Assembly (NCBI RefSeq): GCF_000005505.3
Contig: NC_016132.3
Location: 5,580,001 to 5,644,000, forward strand
Length of the DNA stretch: 64,000 bases
Source of the DNA: Brachypodium distachyon
Taxonomy: Eukaryota > Streptophyta > Magnoliopsida > Poales > Poaceae
Reading direction: 5' to 3'
The notes under the pieces: generated by a model
Seen by the model: only the letters and a program-made list of their open reading frames with translations
The model's database searches: none
What the model was told of the DNA's origin: nothing
Shown here: positions 26,151-37,139 of the stretch, one piece after another
Position numbering within the stretch: the stretch's first letter is position 1
Layout: each line of letters starts with the position of its first letter
Position numbers and translations under genes: made by a program

Positions 26151-28913
26151 TGTGGCTTTGGTTCGGTGGAGACGACGGTTGGAATGACAGGCGATGTGAG
26201 TGCTCGGAGGAGCTAGTAGCTGTAGGCAGGGCGGGGGTGGCGCCGTACGTGGGTGCCGTGCCGGCGGGGGCCAGGCAACAGTGAGCGAATATACGGCGCC
26301 TGGCGCGCCTGCCTGCCCCAGAAAGCAGGCCTGCAAGACCGCTCGAATCAAGCACCACAAGTTCGCCACAACCGTCGCCGCAGGTAATAAAGTTTTAGTA
26401 ATTTCCAAGGGGGCATCATCACGCCACAGAATTTGCTACTAGCTCAGGCGCTGGGGCTTCCACGCCATACGGAGGCAGAGGCAGAGAGATTCCAGAGATT
26501 CCCGAGTACGGCTGGTCTGGACTGGAGGCCCCGTCACGCTCAGCTAGCGGCTAGCCCACTCCACGTCCAATCGAACTAATTGAAGCCTTTTCGTCGTCTC
26601 TTCCTTTCCACGGTCCATCCAGCAGTTCACACGGACTGCGGCCGCGGGGAGAAAAAGAAATTATAATCGATCGAACGAGATCAGACTGGGCCGGGAGCCC
26701 AGAAGCTGCTTCGCGCCAATTGTGTAGCTTTGGGCCGGCCGGCAAAATGGAAAATGGCGACCTAAAACTTTCCTTTCCGTAGTTTTCCTTTTAGCGAACG
26801 GGAAACGCGAACCCAGGAAAGGAGGCACACACACGCACATGACGTGATGATGTAAAAAACAGATTAGTCTACCCGATAGAGTCGTCTCATCTGGTGACCA
26901 GATTCTCGTCTCGGCGTCTCGCCGCTCGCGTCATGTCCGCTCCAACGCTCGGAGCGAAGTCTGCTCCTGCCGCAGTTCAAAAGGATAAAAAGAAAAGGTA
27001 AAGTCTACTCCTACCCGTCCTATACTCCTATGCCGCTAGTATCTTGTAGGTTCTGGACCTGTTCCATCGTCCTTGGCCGCCAAATGAACTCGGCCGAACG
27101 GTTTTCAGTAGTGTCATGTGCTTTCTTTTCTTGGACCAAGGATGGTTTTTATTAATTCGACGGAATTGCTCTGTCTACAATCATCAGCTCGGATCCTCCA
27201 AGTCGCAACACCATTTGGCTACGAAATCTCAGTCATCACGTCAAGTTGAAACCGCACCTCTGACAAATCACGGTGTATTGATCCATTTACGAAAAAGGCT
27301 CCACAGCTTAAATTCCGCGAGCTAGCCCATGGCAGGTGCATGGGGCGAATGGGATTCCGCGCTTCCTGTCGCCCGGGAGTAATGCTGGTCTTTCCCACCC
27401 CGTCCTCGCTCCGGCGGTGTGTCTTGCGTCTGCTGAGGGCACATGAAATTATGTATTCGACGAATTCTTTGGGATCCGGTTGGTTTTTGGGGTTTCAGGC
27501 GAATCCTTTGTGATCTGGTCAGCTTTCGTGTTTGTTGGTGTGGTTTAGGTCTGACTTTTCCGATCTATGTTTCTCATCTTTGACGACGTTGCTCTGATGC
27601 GCTGGTCCTTTCAGGACTTAGCACCGTCCACTGCAACAAGTTCTCCTTTGGCAAGCTTCGATCGGCGTAATGGAGGGGCAAGGACGGTGCCCTACCGTCG
27701 GCTCGTGCTAGTGCATCTTGCTGTCGTTTGGTGGTCCAAAAGCATGTTTGTAATTTCTACTCCATATTACTTTTAGAACTCTTTGTACTACTATTGGCAA
27801 TTATTAATGGATCGGTGGACTTTTCGCAAAAAGAAAAAAGATTATGTTTGATTGGTTTCAACATATATTTTGAGGTAATTTCTTTTATGAAGAAATATTT
27901 AGAGAGAGTTCTCATTTAGCACAAATTTGGGAATCATTTGAACAACTATAATATATATTTTTTAATTCCGTTGCAAAGCACATGCATTTAGCTAATTTAG
28001 GATAATATTTTTGGTTACCTATGTTTTGGTCAATGTCGACAAGAGGAGGCGAGGGGGGTAGCGGGAGGAGGCGGCGCTCTAGTGGCCGCTGGCGTGAGGC
28101 AAGGGGCATCGGGGCTAGGGGAACGGCGGGCGAGGGTGAGGCTGTGAAGGGAGTGGCGAAAGGTGCCAGCCAAGCGCCGACGGGAGGAGGCAGGGGGCAG
28201 CGGCGTCGGCCACCTCTGGATCCCGTAGCTTCCAGGCGTTACAACACGAGATGCGTGGGAGCGGCGGGAGGATGCGTGGGGAGCAGCGGGAGGTTGCGAC
28301 GAGATGGAACGCCGGCCGGCGGAGGCGAGGGGACGGAGCAGAGGCGAGCGAGGCCGATGGGATCGAGAGGAAGAAGCTCGTGCGTGCGTGAGGAAAGGAA
28401 AAAAAACCGGTATAGTGACATCGCAGGGAGCCCCAGGAATGAGGGCCGAAAGGGTGTTTATAGGGGCCTTTGTACTCTAGGGACCAAAATAGGAGGCCTG
28501 CTAAAAAACTATTTTAACTTTCAACTCTAAAAAGCGAGTAGTGCCATGTTTAGAAGCTCTGCTGAACATGCTCTAAATCTGCATGCATTTTCATAGTTGA
28601 GGTGTCAAAATTGAGATACAAAATCTACATTATCGCAACAGTTGAGAGACAAATTGCATACCAAAAGAGCAAAAAATCACGTGCGCACGCTGCGTGCCAA
28701 AGGGCCACGGAAATCAACAAGGTTGGACTTAGATCTACTTAACCAGATTAACCGCATCATCGTCCTTGGCAAACTGTCCAACATTCCAGACAATATATAT
28801 TATCTCCTCTGAGTTGGTAATGACAACAGTTTGAGAGCTCTCACAGACAGTAGCCAACGTCTTGTGTCAATGACGCCATGTTGTCCTCGAGAGAGTCTAA
28901 AAACTTAGCTCAG

Positions 28914-29030
28914 TACTTCCTCCGTTTCATAATTTTTATCAAAATCTTACATGTATGTAGACATTTTTTAGAAATAGATACATCCATTTTGGGACAAATT
29001 TGAGACAAGAATTATGAAACGGAGGGAGTA
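28914..29030. mobile_element. Stowaway MITE
   Basis: Bounded by TA dinucleotides. The left end is CTTCCTCCGTTTCATAATTT and the right end AATTATGAAACGGAGGGAG. Internal GTAGACATTTTTTAGAAATA matches the copies at 30.06 and 50.03 kb. Confidence 0.9.
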
Positions 29031-30057
29031 TTAATCATTGTATTTCCTCTGCATTTTTAAGTGAAGAAGCAAGCCATTTTATAGCAGGTAAAACGACATA
29101 AAACAAGATGCTTGGGCTGGTTCCTGGTGATGTCACGAGGAGCACACACCGTCTAAAGTTAAAATAAGATAAGCTTTGTTAACTGCCAAAAGTTAATATG
29201 CTCAGCTGATGAAGAAATGCATCACTAAGCCAAGCATCAGAGCAACTGCAGATTAAATATTTATGTTCACAACAGGGGACAGGAGGAATCCTTCCTCTGG
29301 GTTGGAACAAAGTTGTTAAAGCACATTTAAAACCGTTGGAATAAAGCATAAGGGAGTACGAAGTGGGTACATGACTACATGATCGCAATACGCTTGATAC
29401 CCAGGGGATGTTCAAACTCCAAATAAAACATTTTACAGAATTAAAATAAAGGGTATATGATTTTAGTCCGAAACAGGTATGGTTGTATTTTTTTTATCTC
29501 AGGATTTTCTTTTCAAATGGTCACATAAAAGGGTTTTTTAGAGGGAGGCGTATCCGGTGAAAACCCTCGTTCAATGCAAACCGTGGAAACTTCATAAAAA
29601 CCATGTTTAAAAATTTTAAAAAAATTCTACAAAAATATCATATGTTGGGAGTGCGATGTTCTACACACCTGCATAATTTCAAGTTCAAAGACAAAATCAT
29701 TTGAAAGGAATTAAAAAGAGAAATTTGCAATGAATAGTATCAAACATTGAAAGATCGCTATTCGTGCAGAATTTGTTTTTTCGCTGCTACCAAACGCCAT
29801 TGAGTTTGGACTTGAAATTTTACATATATATAAAACATCACTTTTCTAACATATGTAATTTTTTTGAGAATTTTTTGAACTTTTTTCGATGGAGTTTTCA
29901 CAGTTTGCACCGTAGAGGTGGTTTTCACCAGATATTTTACCTTTTTAGAGAGAGAAAGGTAAAAATGTTGGATTCTTTCCTTTGTGGTAGAGAAGGAGGT
30001 CCTATTAGGTTCATGTCCTTTTATCCATGAGTAACAATTGTGCAGCATGCATGTTAC

Positions 30058-30171
30058 TACCTCTGTTCCATAATTCTTGTCTTAAATTTGCCCAAAAATG
30101 GATGTATCTATTCCTAAAAAGTGTCTAGATACATGTAACATTTCGACAAGAACTATGAAACGGAGGGAATG
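30058..30171. mobile_element. Stowaway MITE
   Basis: Same family as the copies at 28.9 and 50.0 kb: left end CCTCTGTTCCATAATTCTTG, right end CAAGAACTATGAAACGGAGG. The right TA duplication has decayed to AT. Confidence 0.85.
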
Positions 30172-32411
30172 TTTCTTAATTAACATTATTAGGAGCAGTT
30201 AAATAACATACATTTTTATATGATATCATCAAATCGTAAGGAAACACGCATATGGTTTCTCAAAAATTCTCATTAGAAAATGGATTAAATCCTTTTTTAA
30301 AAGGCTGCACACTGCAAAACTTTTACAAACAAGGGCAAAGAATATCCTTTTTTCAAGATATGAAACGGATAGATCATCTATGTAACAATAGTCCAGCATG
30401 CATGTTATAAATCATACATTTCTAGAATATTTTTCTTTTTCGTACTTCACAAAATGATCAAGTATGTTCTTTACATATTTTGTAAAAATACAAACCGTGA
30501 CCCTATGTATACTCAAAATGCTTAGAAACATGTATGTGATGCTTTTATGAAAAAACAATGTACTGAAATTTGAACCATTTCAGCATTATGCAGACATATA
30601 CGATATAATTATGTGTGAACATAAAGGGGTGTTTTGGTTCATTCATATGAACAATAAAATAGAAAAATAATTTAAAACATAAAAACTGAAAATATGTATC
30701 GATATATGTTTATAAATTTTCATGTCAAAAGAGGAAACCTTTTGTCCTAGACAAAAACAACAAATTCAGTGCTCTAATAGGCAAAAACAAAAAGGTGCTC
30801 CTTCCGGCCGGAATTATTTGTTTGCACATGATTCAATTTTTTTTTTGTTTACACATGATTCAAATTTACCGTTTCCGCATGAAAATTTACATGCACATGC
30901 AGGGCTTGATAATTGACACATGTGTGTTTTTTGTGAAATGTTTTGGGAATAAAGAATTGTTTTTTTCCATTGGCACCGGCCGGTACTACTGGCTGCACCT
31001 TTGAATTTCCTGTTGGGTAGCAACTAAACAATTTTGCCAAAGTTTTGTTCCAATAGAATCCAGATGCTTTCAAAAGAACTTGGGTCCAATTAAAGTTACT
31101 TTGCACTTGTGCCAAGTGTAAACGACACACCTAAATAAACGTGCATGCACCTAACCTTACCTTTGTTTTACGTACATCAATTGAACCGATGGTTACGTAA
31201 ATAGCTTGCGAAGGAAAGCCATTTAACAAATTGCATGGAACATGGTATGAAACCTATAAACGGAAAGATGGATTCGGAAATGGTCAAGTCACCATTGGGA
31301 GTGCAGTCTCAGACATGCATGCATACTAACCAAACATCATGTGACACTTGTCGCCTGAAATCATATATACTTGTAGTTTTTAACTTTTATATTCTTCTTT
31401 TATAAAGCTTGGCATAGTTGGCAACAACCCTAGCCTAATTTAGATGCCACTTAGACAAGCACCACTTTTCCTTGGCATGCTTCTCGCTTCCTCATTGTGG
31501 TTTATTGTTGTGCATGCTGAACTTGTTATACAAGTCATTGCGCTTGCGAAGGCAAAAACTCTGGCCAGGCACCCAAGATTATCAACAACCCACTAAAATG
31601 CTGAATGAAGCCTAAATTGTGCAGCTTTAAAATATAGAATTCTTCCGATCTATATGCCACTAACCCAAGGAATGGTTTTTTCATCATCAGTTCCTCTCTT
31701 TGCGCTTCCGGGCGGCTCTTTTGGCCACTTTTCATTTTATTGGGATTCTGAAAAACCTTTCAAATGTGACCTTTGAATTAAAATGAGTAAATGATCTGAT
31801 CCCGTTTTAGATCCATAATATTTCACCATTATTGCGTAGATCTGATCTAGTTTTCCATCATCAAGAACTTCTAATTTACTATACCTGCTAGCAAACGGAT
31901 TGTTAATAGATAGTGTTTGGAATACCACATCTCTATACAAGGAACGAATAAGTTTGCTCCCGGCAGGATTTCAAAGAGAATAAATGTTGCCGAATCATTT
32001 ACCAGAATTAATTTCCACTATTTTTACTAGTAGATGCATAGCACACGAAATGTCTATATAGTAATAATATTTTTCACCATTATTGCCCAGATCTGATTGA
32101 TTTCCAGCATCCAGAACTTCCATTTTACTGCACTTGCATGGGCAGGAGGATTCCAGAACGAGAGAGATCGATGCCTTTCTAAAGGTCGAATCCGGCCGTT
32201 AAATTGCTGCCATTGCCAGCACTAAAAGATGCCAAAAAATATTTTAAGCGCAAGGCGGTTCATGAAGAGATGCCAAACTAAAAAATATTGCATCCTCATT
32301 TGCCATGCATGCTGCATGCATGAGCCTCACAACGGCAAGAAAAAGGCAATTGTTTTCTGTCCATACATGCTAGGGCCCCAGGCCTGATCAGACGGCTCTG
32401 ATCTGACGCTG

Positions 32412-32430
32412 AGCTCTATATAATGCCCAC
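32412..32430 (+). promoter_or_regulatory. Probable TATA box of the MIR159 transcript
   Basis: CTCTATATAATGCCC lies about 210 bases upstream of the hairpin and is followed by a C/A-rich leader, the usual arrangement for a pol II MIRNA promoter. Confidence 0.6.
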
Positions 32431-32617
32431 CAGCCCCAACCAAGCCTTGCATCCCAACTCGTCCTGATCCTAGCTAGAAAACCCCATAGCAACCAAGGAC
32501 GCATACTAGTTTTTCCTTGATAATTGTTGTTTTCTCTGTACTTCGTGTAGTTCGATTTGATCGAAAACACCGTGATCTTTGGGTGGTAGAGATGAAGGGC
32601 AAGCGAAAGATATAGAC

Positions 32618-32808
32618 AAGAAGAAGAGCTCCCTTCGATCCAATCCAGGAGGGGAAGTGGTCGGATGCAGCTGCCGGTTCATGGATACCTGTCTGGTGCA
32701 TGCAGTGTGGTAATAGCCTGCGCACCTGCATCGGTTTGCATGACCCGGGAGATGAACCTGCCAGCGTCTTTCCCTCGTGCTTGGATTGAAGGGAGCTCTC
32801 TCTCCCCC
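32618..32808 (+). ncRNA. MIR159: MIR159 microRNA precursor (miR159f-like)
   Basis: The 3' arm contains CTTGGATTGAAGGGAGCTCT(C) at 32780-32800, which matches the rice miR159f-type mature sequence except possibly its last base. The 5' arm holds the complementary star region GAGCTCCCTTCGATCCAATC at 32626-32645. Outside it, AGGAGGGG pairs with CCCTCG-type sequence, giving a long foldback of about 185 bases as expected for MIR159. Known role: miR159 represses GAMYB-type MYB genes in anther and aleurone development. A TATA box sits upstream at about 32415. A CT-rich microsatellite follows the hairpin (about 32796-32830). Very secure by sequence identity; the member letter is less certain. Confidence 0.95.
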
Positions 32809-32832
32809 CTCTCTCTCTCTCCCTCTCTCTCA
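32796..32832. repeat. CT microsatellite immediately downstream of the miR159 arm
   Basis: A run of CTCTCTCTCCCCCCTCTCTC and similar units, continuous with the last bases of the mature miRNA. Confidence 0.85.
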
Positions 32833-33804
32833 TTTGGACCTGTCATGTTTGTTTTTGTTTGCTGAAGCTAACTTGTTCATGCTTTCTCTTATTCTTAGCA
32901 GGTTGCAAGCCGCGAAGAAAATAGGGAAAGACGGATGTTGCAAGCGCATGCATCCAGGAAGCTAGCAAATAAATTAAACAGTAAAAAAATATCATCAAGG
33001 ACAAAACCGAGGGCTCCATGCATTATATATGTAACCAGCATGTGGTTGTATGCTTGCATGATATATATATATGCGTTTCTCTTCCCACCTAAATTTTCTC
33101 AAACCTGGACGAACCATGCATGTAATTGTATTCTGTAGTGTAGTGTAGAGTTCTTTGTTTGCCCGAATTGTTAGGACTGTTTAGTCTCAATTCATTGGTA
33201 GAATTTTTTTTTTATGGCCAGATGTGTCGTACATCACCATCTAAGCATCCTATGTTTGGGAGAAGGATGCATGGGTTGTTTGTTTAAAATTTAAAGAATG
33301 CGAATTAATTCCTAAATAATATATGTCCATGAAAAAGATCACACCATATGTTTCTGTCGTATCTTTTCAATTTAATTTAGAGAATGTGAATTAATTCGTA
33401 AATAATAAATGTCCATGAAAAATGTCGAACCATATGTCTTCGTTGTATCTCTTCAAGGATGGTGCTCATTTATGGTTTATTAAGGAAATTATTTTTGGTT
33501 TATTTGGAGGGCAGGCGCAACATTAAATGGTTTCTCATAAATCAGTAGGCAGAAAATGGAAGAATCCACGAAGAGAAACTCGTGGTAGTACTGTTTTATT
33601 GGCTAGCACCTGATTTTGGGTCGACTTGCTCGCGGGCTGCTATATTTGAAGATGCAAGAACAGAAAGAAAAAATGTATAGGTGAATAGTACAATTTTCTA
33701 TCTGAACTATACAGCATGACCAGCGGTAATTACAAATTGGAGCTACGTAATTCCTTTTAGTTTTGCTATACCTAAATCGTCTGATATTTAGTTATTTAAA
33801 GAAA

Positions 33805-33990
33805 CTGTTTTGTTATTTTTTAGGCGAATGAGAAATAAGTATTTCTTAATCGATGATAACAATCTCTTGATTCAATCAGATTCGTATAAAATTATGTAGT
33901 TCTAATGGATAAGAAAATCTTGATTGGATGACTACGATTGTTGGATGAGAAATAGCTATTTCTTGGGCGGCTAAAAAATAGACACTGCCC
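33805..33990. mobile_element. MITE of the GAGAAATA family
   Basis: Inverted ends: left TGTTATTTTTTAGGCGAATG then AGAAATAAGTATTTCTT; right AAGAAATAGCT-type sequence ending GGCTAAAAAATAGACACTGC. The centre (AATCAGATTCGTATAAAATT, then TAAGAAAATCTTGATTGGAT) matches the element in intron 5 of the C45 gene. Confidence 0.65.
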
Positions 33991-34989
33991 TGCCTTAAGA
34001 GACCAAAAACCTTAAAAGTTGGTAAGATCCAGTTTTTGCACACATAATTGAACACTGAGAACGAGAATGTAACCAGCCACGCGACCACCTGCTGATCTTA
34101 CGCCGAGGACAGGACGACGACACGTTACGTCGAGGTGGACAAGTGTACCGCACACGCCTACGCACAGCTTCCCTGCTCACACGCATCAACGTCGAGGTGA
34201 CGTACTTATCGCAAGATGCAGGCTCCCGTCACGTCCCGTCGGCTTGGCCTGCTTTCTGGGCAGCATGCATGCATCGTTTCCGTCCATTTTAAAGTTGGCG
34301 TCAACCCGTGCATGCACCGTTCCCTCGGAGCCTCTCCGTCGTGCACGGACGCGGGACTACTCTGAGACAGACAAAACACGATACGAGAACACGGCCGCAC
34401 GAATTCATCTGGATCGCCCCATTTTTCCTGGTTCTTTCTACTCCGCCCCTCGGCATTCCGGTGGTTCACCTCAATGTATGGATTTGCCCAAAATGACACC
34501 GCAGAGACGTCTTTTTGGAGTTGATGACCCGAACCAAGAAAGGCCGGGTGTCGCTATCGTCGTCCCAAGCCCAGCAGGGAACGCTATGTGAGGCTCCGTT
34601 TGGGAACGGACTTCCCCGCGCCTGGTTGCGAGTTGCGACGGCGTGTTGATGCCCTGCCGTTCGGATCACAGGACAAAGGCTGACTACGGTATACTACTAC
34701 GTAAATCGAAGCCAACTTGTTCAATATAAAAATAAAGAACCTGCAATGCATGAACATTTCTGAAATCCCAGCAAAAACTTCCGAATCATGTAAAATAATT
34801 TCTTTAAGACAAATGAACATGAACATTTCTTTTATTCTTTAGAATGCATAATCATCAAAATTACTTTTACCATTGATTAAAAAAACGTCAATGGCCGGTG
34901 CAATCCCTTCGGGCGGCGGCAAGCCCTGTGGCAAATAGGGTCTCCTGAACTCGTGACGCGAGCAAGACGACAGCTGGATAGTAAAAGGA

Positions 34990-35250
34990 AAACCGGTTTT
35001 GCTAAGAGAAAAGTCGATTGATTCTTATTTGTCGACCCGTTGACGGTCAGATCTTAATCAAAAGGCAGTGCGTGGGAGGTGAGAAAATGAGGATGATGTC
35101 CGAATCTTAATCCAACGGCTCTAATGGGTCGACTGAGAATTAAAACATTTTTCTTAAAAACCAACCGACTGAAAATAACGATAGCCAAACAAAAAGAGAT
35201 GAATACCTCTCGGTCGACTGAGAAACAATGTTTCTTAGCCAGCCGCATGT
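34990..35250. mobile_element. Possible diverged relative of the GAGAAATA MITE family
   Basis: GGTTTTGCTAAGAGAAAAG at the left, GTCGACTGAGAA motifs internally and near the right end, and TTAATCCAACGGCTCTAAT in the middle recall the same family. The ends are too diverged to set exact borders. Confidence 0.4.
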
Positions 35251-35513
35251 GTGATTAGCAAACTTTTGACCCCTCAGCTTGCAGGCCAGCCACCCATGCG
35301 TATGTAAAAAACATTCGTGCTTGTAGCAACATAAATTCAATACACACTTATATGATTTTCATGTATATTGTTACAAATTTTAAAACGGTGCTAAAAATTT
35401 CAAATTTGGAAAATACCGATCCCAACAAAAGCACACTTGCACAACACAGCCAACGCCACGGAGAAAAGAAAAAGGCAAAAAAATAATAACAATTAAATTT
35501 AGAAAAAATTCAG

Positions 35514-35734
35514 GTGAAACTTTACGAGCCATTCTAAAGATTGGAGTGAAACCTTATGAACCATTCTAAAAATTGCGGGTGAAACTTTATGCGCGATTCT
35601 AAAAATTGCGGGTGAAACTTTATGCTCAATTGTAAACATTGCGGGTGAAATATTATGCGCGATTCTAAAAATTGCAGATGAAATATTATACGGGATTCTA
35701 ACAATTGTAGGTAAAAGTTATGCGCGATTCTAAA
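35514..35734. repeat. 33-bp minisatellite, about seven copies
   Basis: Units start with GTGAAACTTTATGCGCGATT and continue CTAAAAATTGCGG. Successive unit starts are at 35514, 35546, 35579, 35612, 35645, 35678 and 35711, so the spacing is 32 and then 33. The outer copies are more diverged than the central ones. Confidence 0.9.
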
Positions 35735-35827
35735 GCCCACTTGTAGGTAGAAAATAAAAAGAGACACAAATATAACCAAGCAAAAAAAAAAGGATACAGC
35801 TCATTGGATTCCACACTCCAAACAAAT

Positions 35828-36805
35828 AGAAAAAATGAGGAAATATCACAAAACCCCAACTGTTGCGTCATTCTTATCACATAACCACAATTTCTGAGTA
35901 TCTTATCCGAAAACCACAAACGCCTGCCCTAATTACCTCCGTCCCCTCTTAACAGGCAAACTGACAAGCCCGAGCCACATGTAAGGGCTGACAGGGCTCC
36001 ACCTCCACACCAAAGTACTCGACATCGTCGATGTGCTCCGCCCGCCCGTGCTTCCCCCGACCGGCAGCCATCGGCGCACGCATTCGATGTGGTCGCGTGG
36101 CACCACGCGTAGGGGCTACAGCGGTAGTGAGGCAGATCGACGATGACCTCGAGCCCTTCCGCCTCCACACCATGGCGCTCCCGCACGCCTGCACGCCGCC
36201 CCTATCCATGGCGAACCGAGGAGGGCCATCACGCTGCAAATCAACATCTAGACCCCGCCTACAGATCCACAACACCCCCTCAGGGAAGAAATGAGAGAGT
36301 CGCTCGGTGTCCGCGCGCGCCTTCGATGGGGTGCGGCGGGGTCGACAAGCACGAGCAGCGGCAGCAAGCACGGCGCCTCCGTGTGCCTCTCCGGCCTTGT
36401 CCAAGCCTTCCTCGAGACGGACTCCGCCGAGGATCCCGCGCCCAAGGGGACCGCGGTTAACGGGCACGAATCCAGGGACGACAATGGCTCAGCAGCTCGA
36501 CCTGCCGGCGACACGCGGGGCAGCGGGCGGAGCGCGCGGGTGAGAGCGGCGCGGAGGCACGCGGGGGCGAGCGGCGCGGGCAGAGCGCGTGGGGGCGAGG
36601 AGCTTCGGTGGGGAAAAAGAAAATCCACCCTTTGCCAGATCAGCAGCCCCGTCAGCCCTTACATGTGGGCCGGGCTTGTCAGTTTGGCTGTTAAGTGGAG
36701 CAAACGATCAGATTTGGGAGGACGGCGGTAATTAGGCCAGGCGGTCGTGGTTTTCAGATAAAATACTCAAAAGTTGGGATTTTGTGATATTTTCTCAGAA
36801 AAAAT
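35828..36805. mobile_element. Mutator-like element (MULE) with long inverted ends and GC-rich cargo
   Basis: A 960-bp element (35837-36796) with ends GAGGAAATATCACAAAACCC and the complement of GGGATTTTGTGATATTTTCTC. The terminal inverted repeats extend about 160 bases (for example AACAGGCAAACTGACAAGCC on the left, repeated inverted near 36.69 kb). A perfect 9-bp target duplication AGAAAAAAT flanks it (35828-35836 and 36797-36805), the MULE signature. The interior is GC-rich with frames open on both strands but no transposase, so it is non-autonomous, possibly a Pack-MULE carrying gene-derived sequence. Confidence 0.85.
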
Positions 36806-37139
36806 CAATAAACACACAGTAGAAAACAGGCCCAAACCAGCCCACAAAAACTGTCACAAGACTCACAAGCCAAACCCAGGCCCATCCACCTCTCCTGGCC
36901 TGCTCGGGGAAACAAATCAGCAGCCATAGCAACCAACGGAAGTTTCCCCTAAAAAAAAAGCAAACCAACGGAAGCTGTATATATCGCGAACTAAATGAGC
37001 TACGTAGAAAAATCTGGAAAAACAGAATCGACTGTTAAACAGGATTTCTCACGCGATTGAGCATTAGCAAAACTGAGAAAAAAAAAGTTGTAAAAGTTCA
37101 CCCAAGGTAGAAGCGACCCAGCCCATCACCACAAAATAC

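Larger units (their letters stand above)
22956..32411. other. Intergenic region between the divergent MIR319 and MIR159 genes
   Basis: No protein gene is supported. Contents: an AAT microsatellite at about 23620-23650; a Harbinger-type MITE at 25.0 kb; an unassigned foldback at 26.0 kb; two Stowaway MITEs at 28.9 and 30.1 kb; a GC-rich block at 28.03-28.4 kb; and a possible isolated first-exon-like segment at 26.93 kb (ATG followed by 65 bases and a GT donor). A CpG-richer stretch runs from about 25.6 to 28.4 kb. Confidence 0.5.
32833..35836. other. Intergenic region downstream of MIR159
   Basis: No gene was recognised. It holds one clear MITE at 33.8 kb, a possible relative at 35.0-35.23 kb, and a 33-bp minisatellite at 35.5 kb. 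The 34.1-34.6 kb part is richer in GC but has no family-like reading frame. Confidence 0.5.

Noticed and set aside
28021..28530. 169-codon GC-rich plus-strand frame
   Set aside because: Gly/Arg-rich composition with no motif and no splice or promoter context; probably part of a GC-rich repeat.
35514..35734. Regular repeat array considered as CRISPR-like
   Set aside because: Units are contiguous without distinct spacers, in a plant nuclear context; it is a minisatellite.
36031..36731. Frames inside the 35.8-36.8 kb MULE considered as genes
   Set aside because: Several frames are open on both strands and none resembles a transposase or known domain; treated as captured or compositional.
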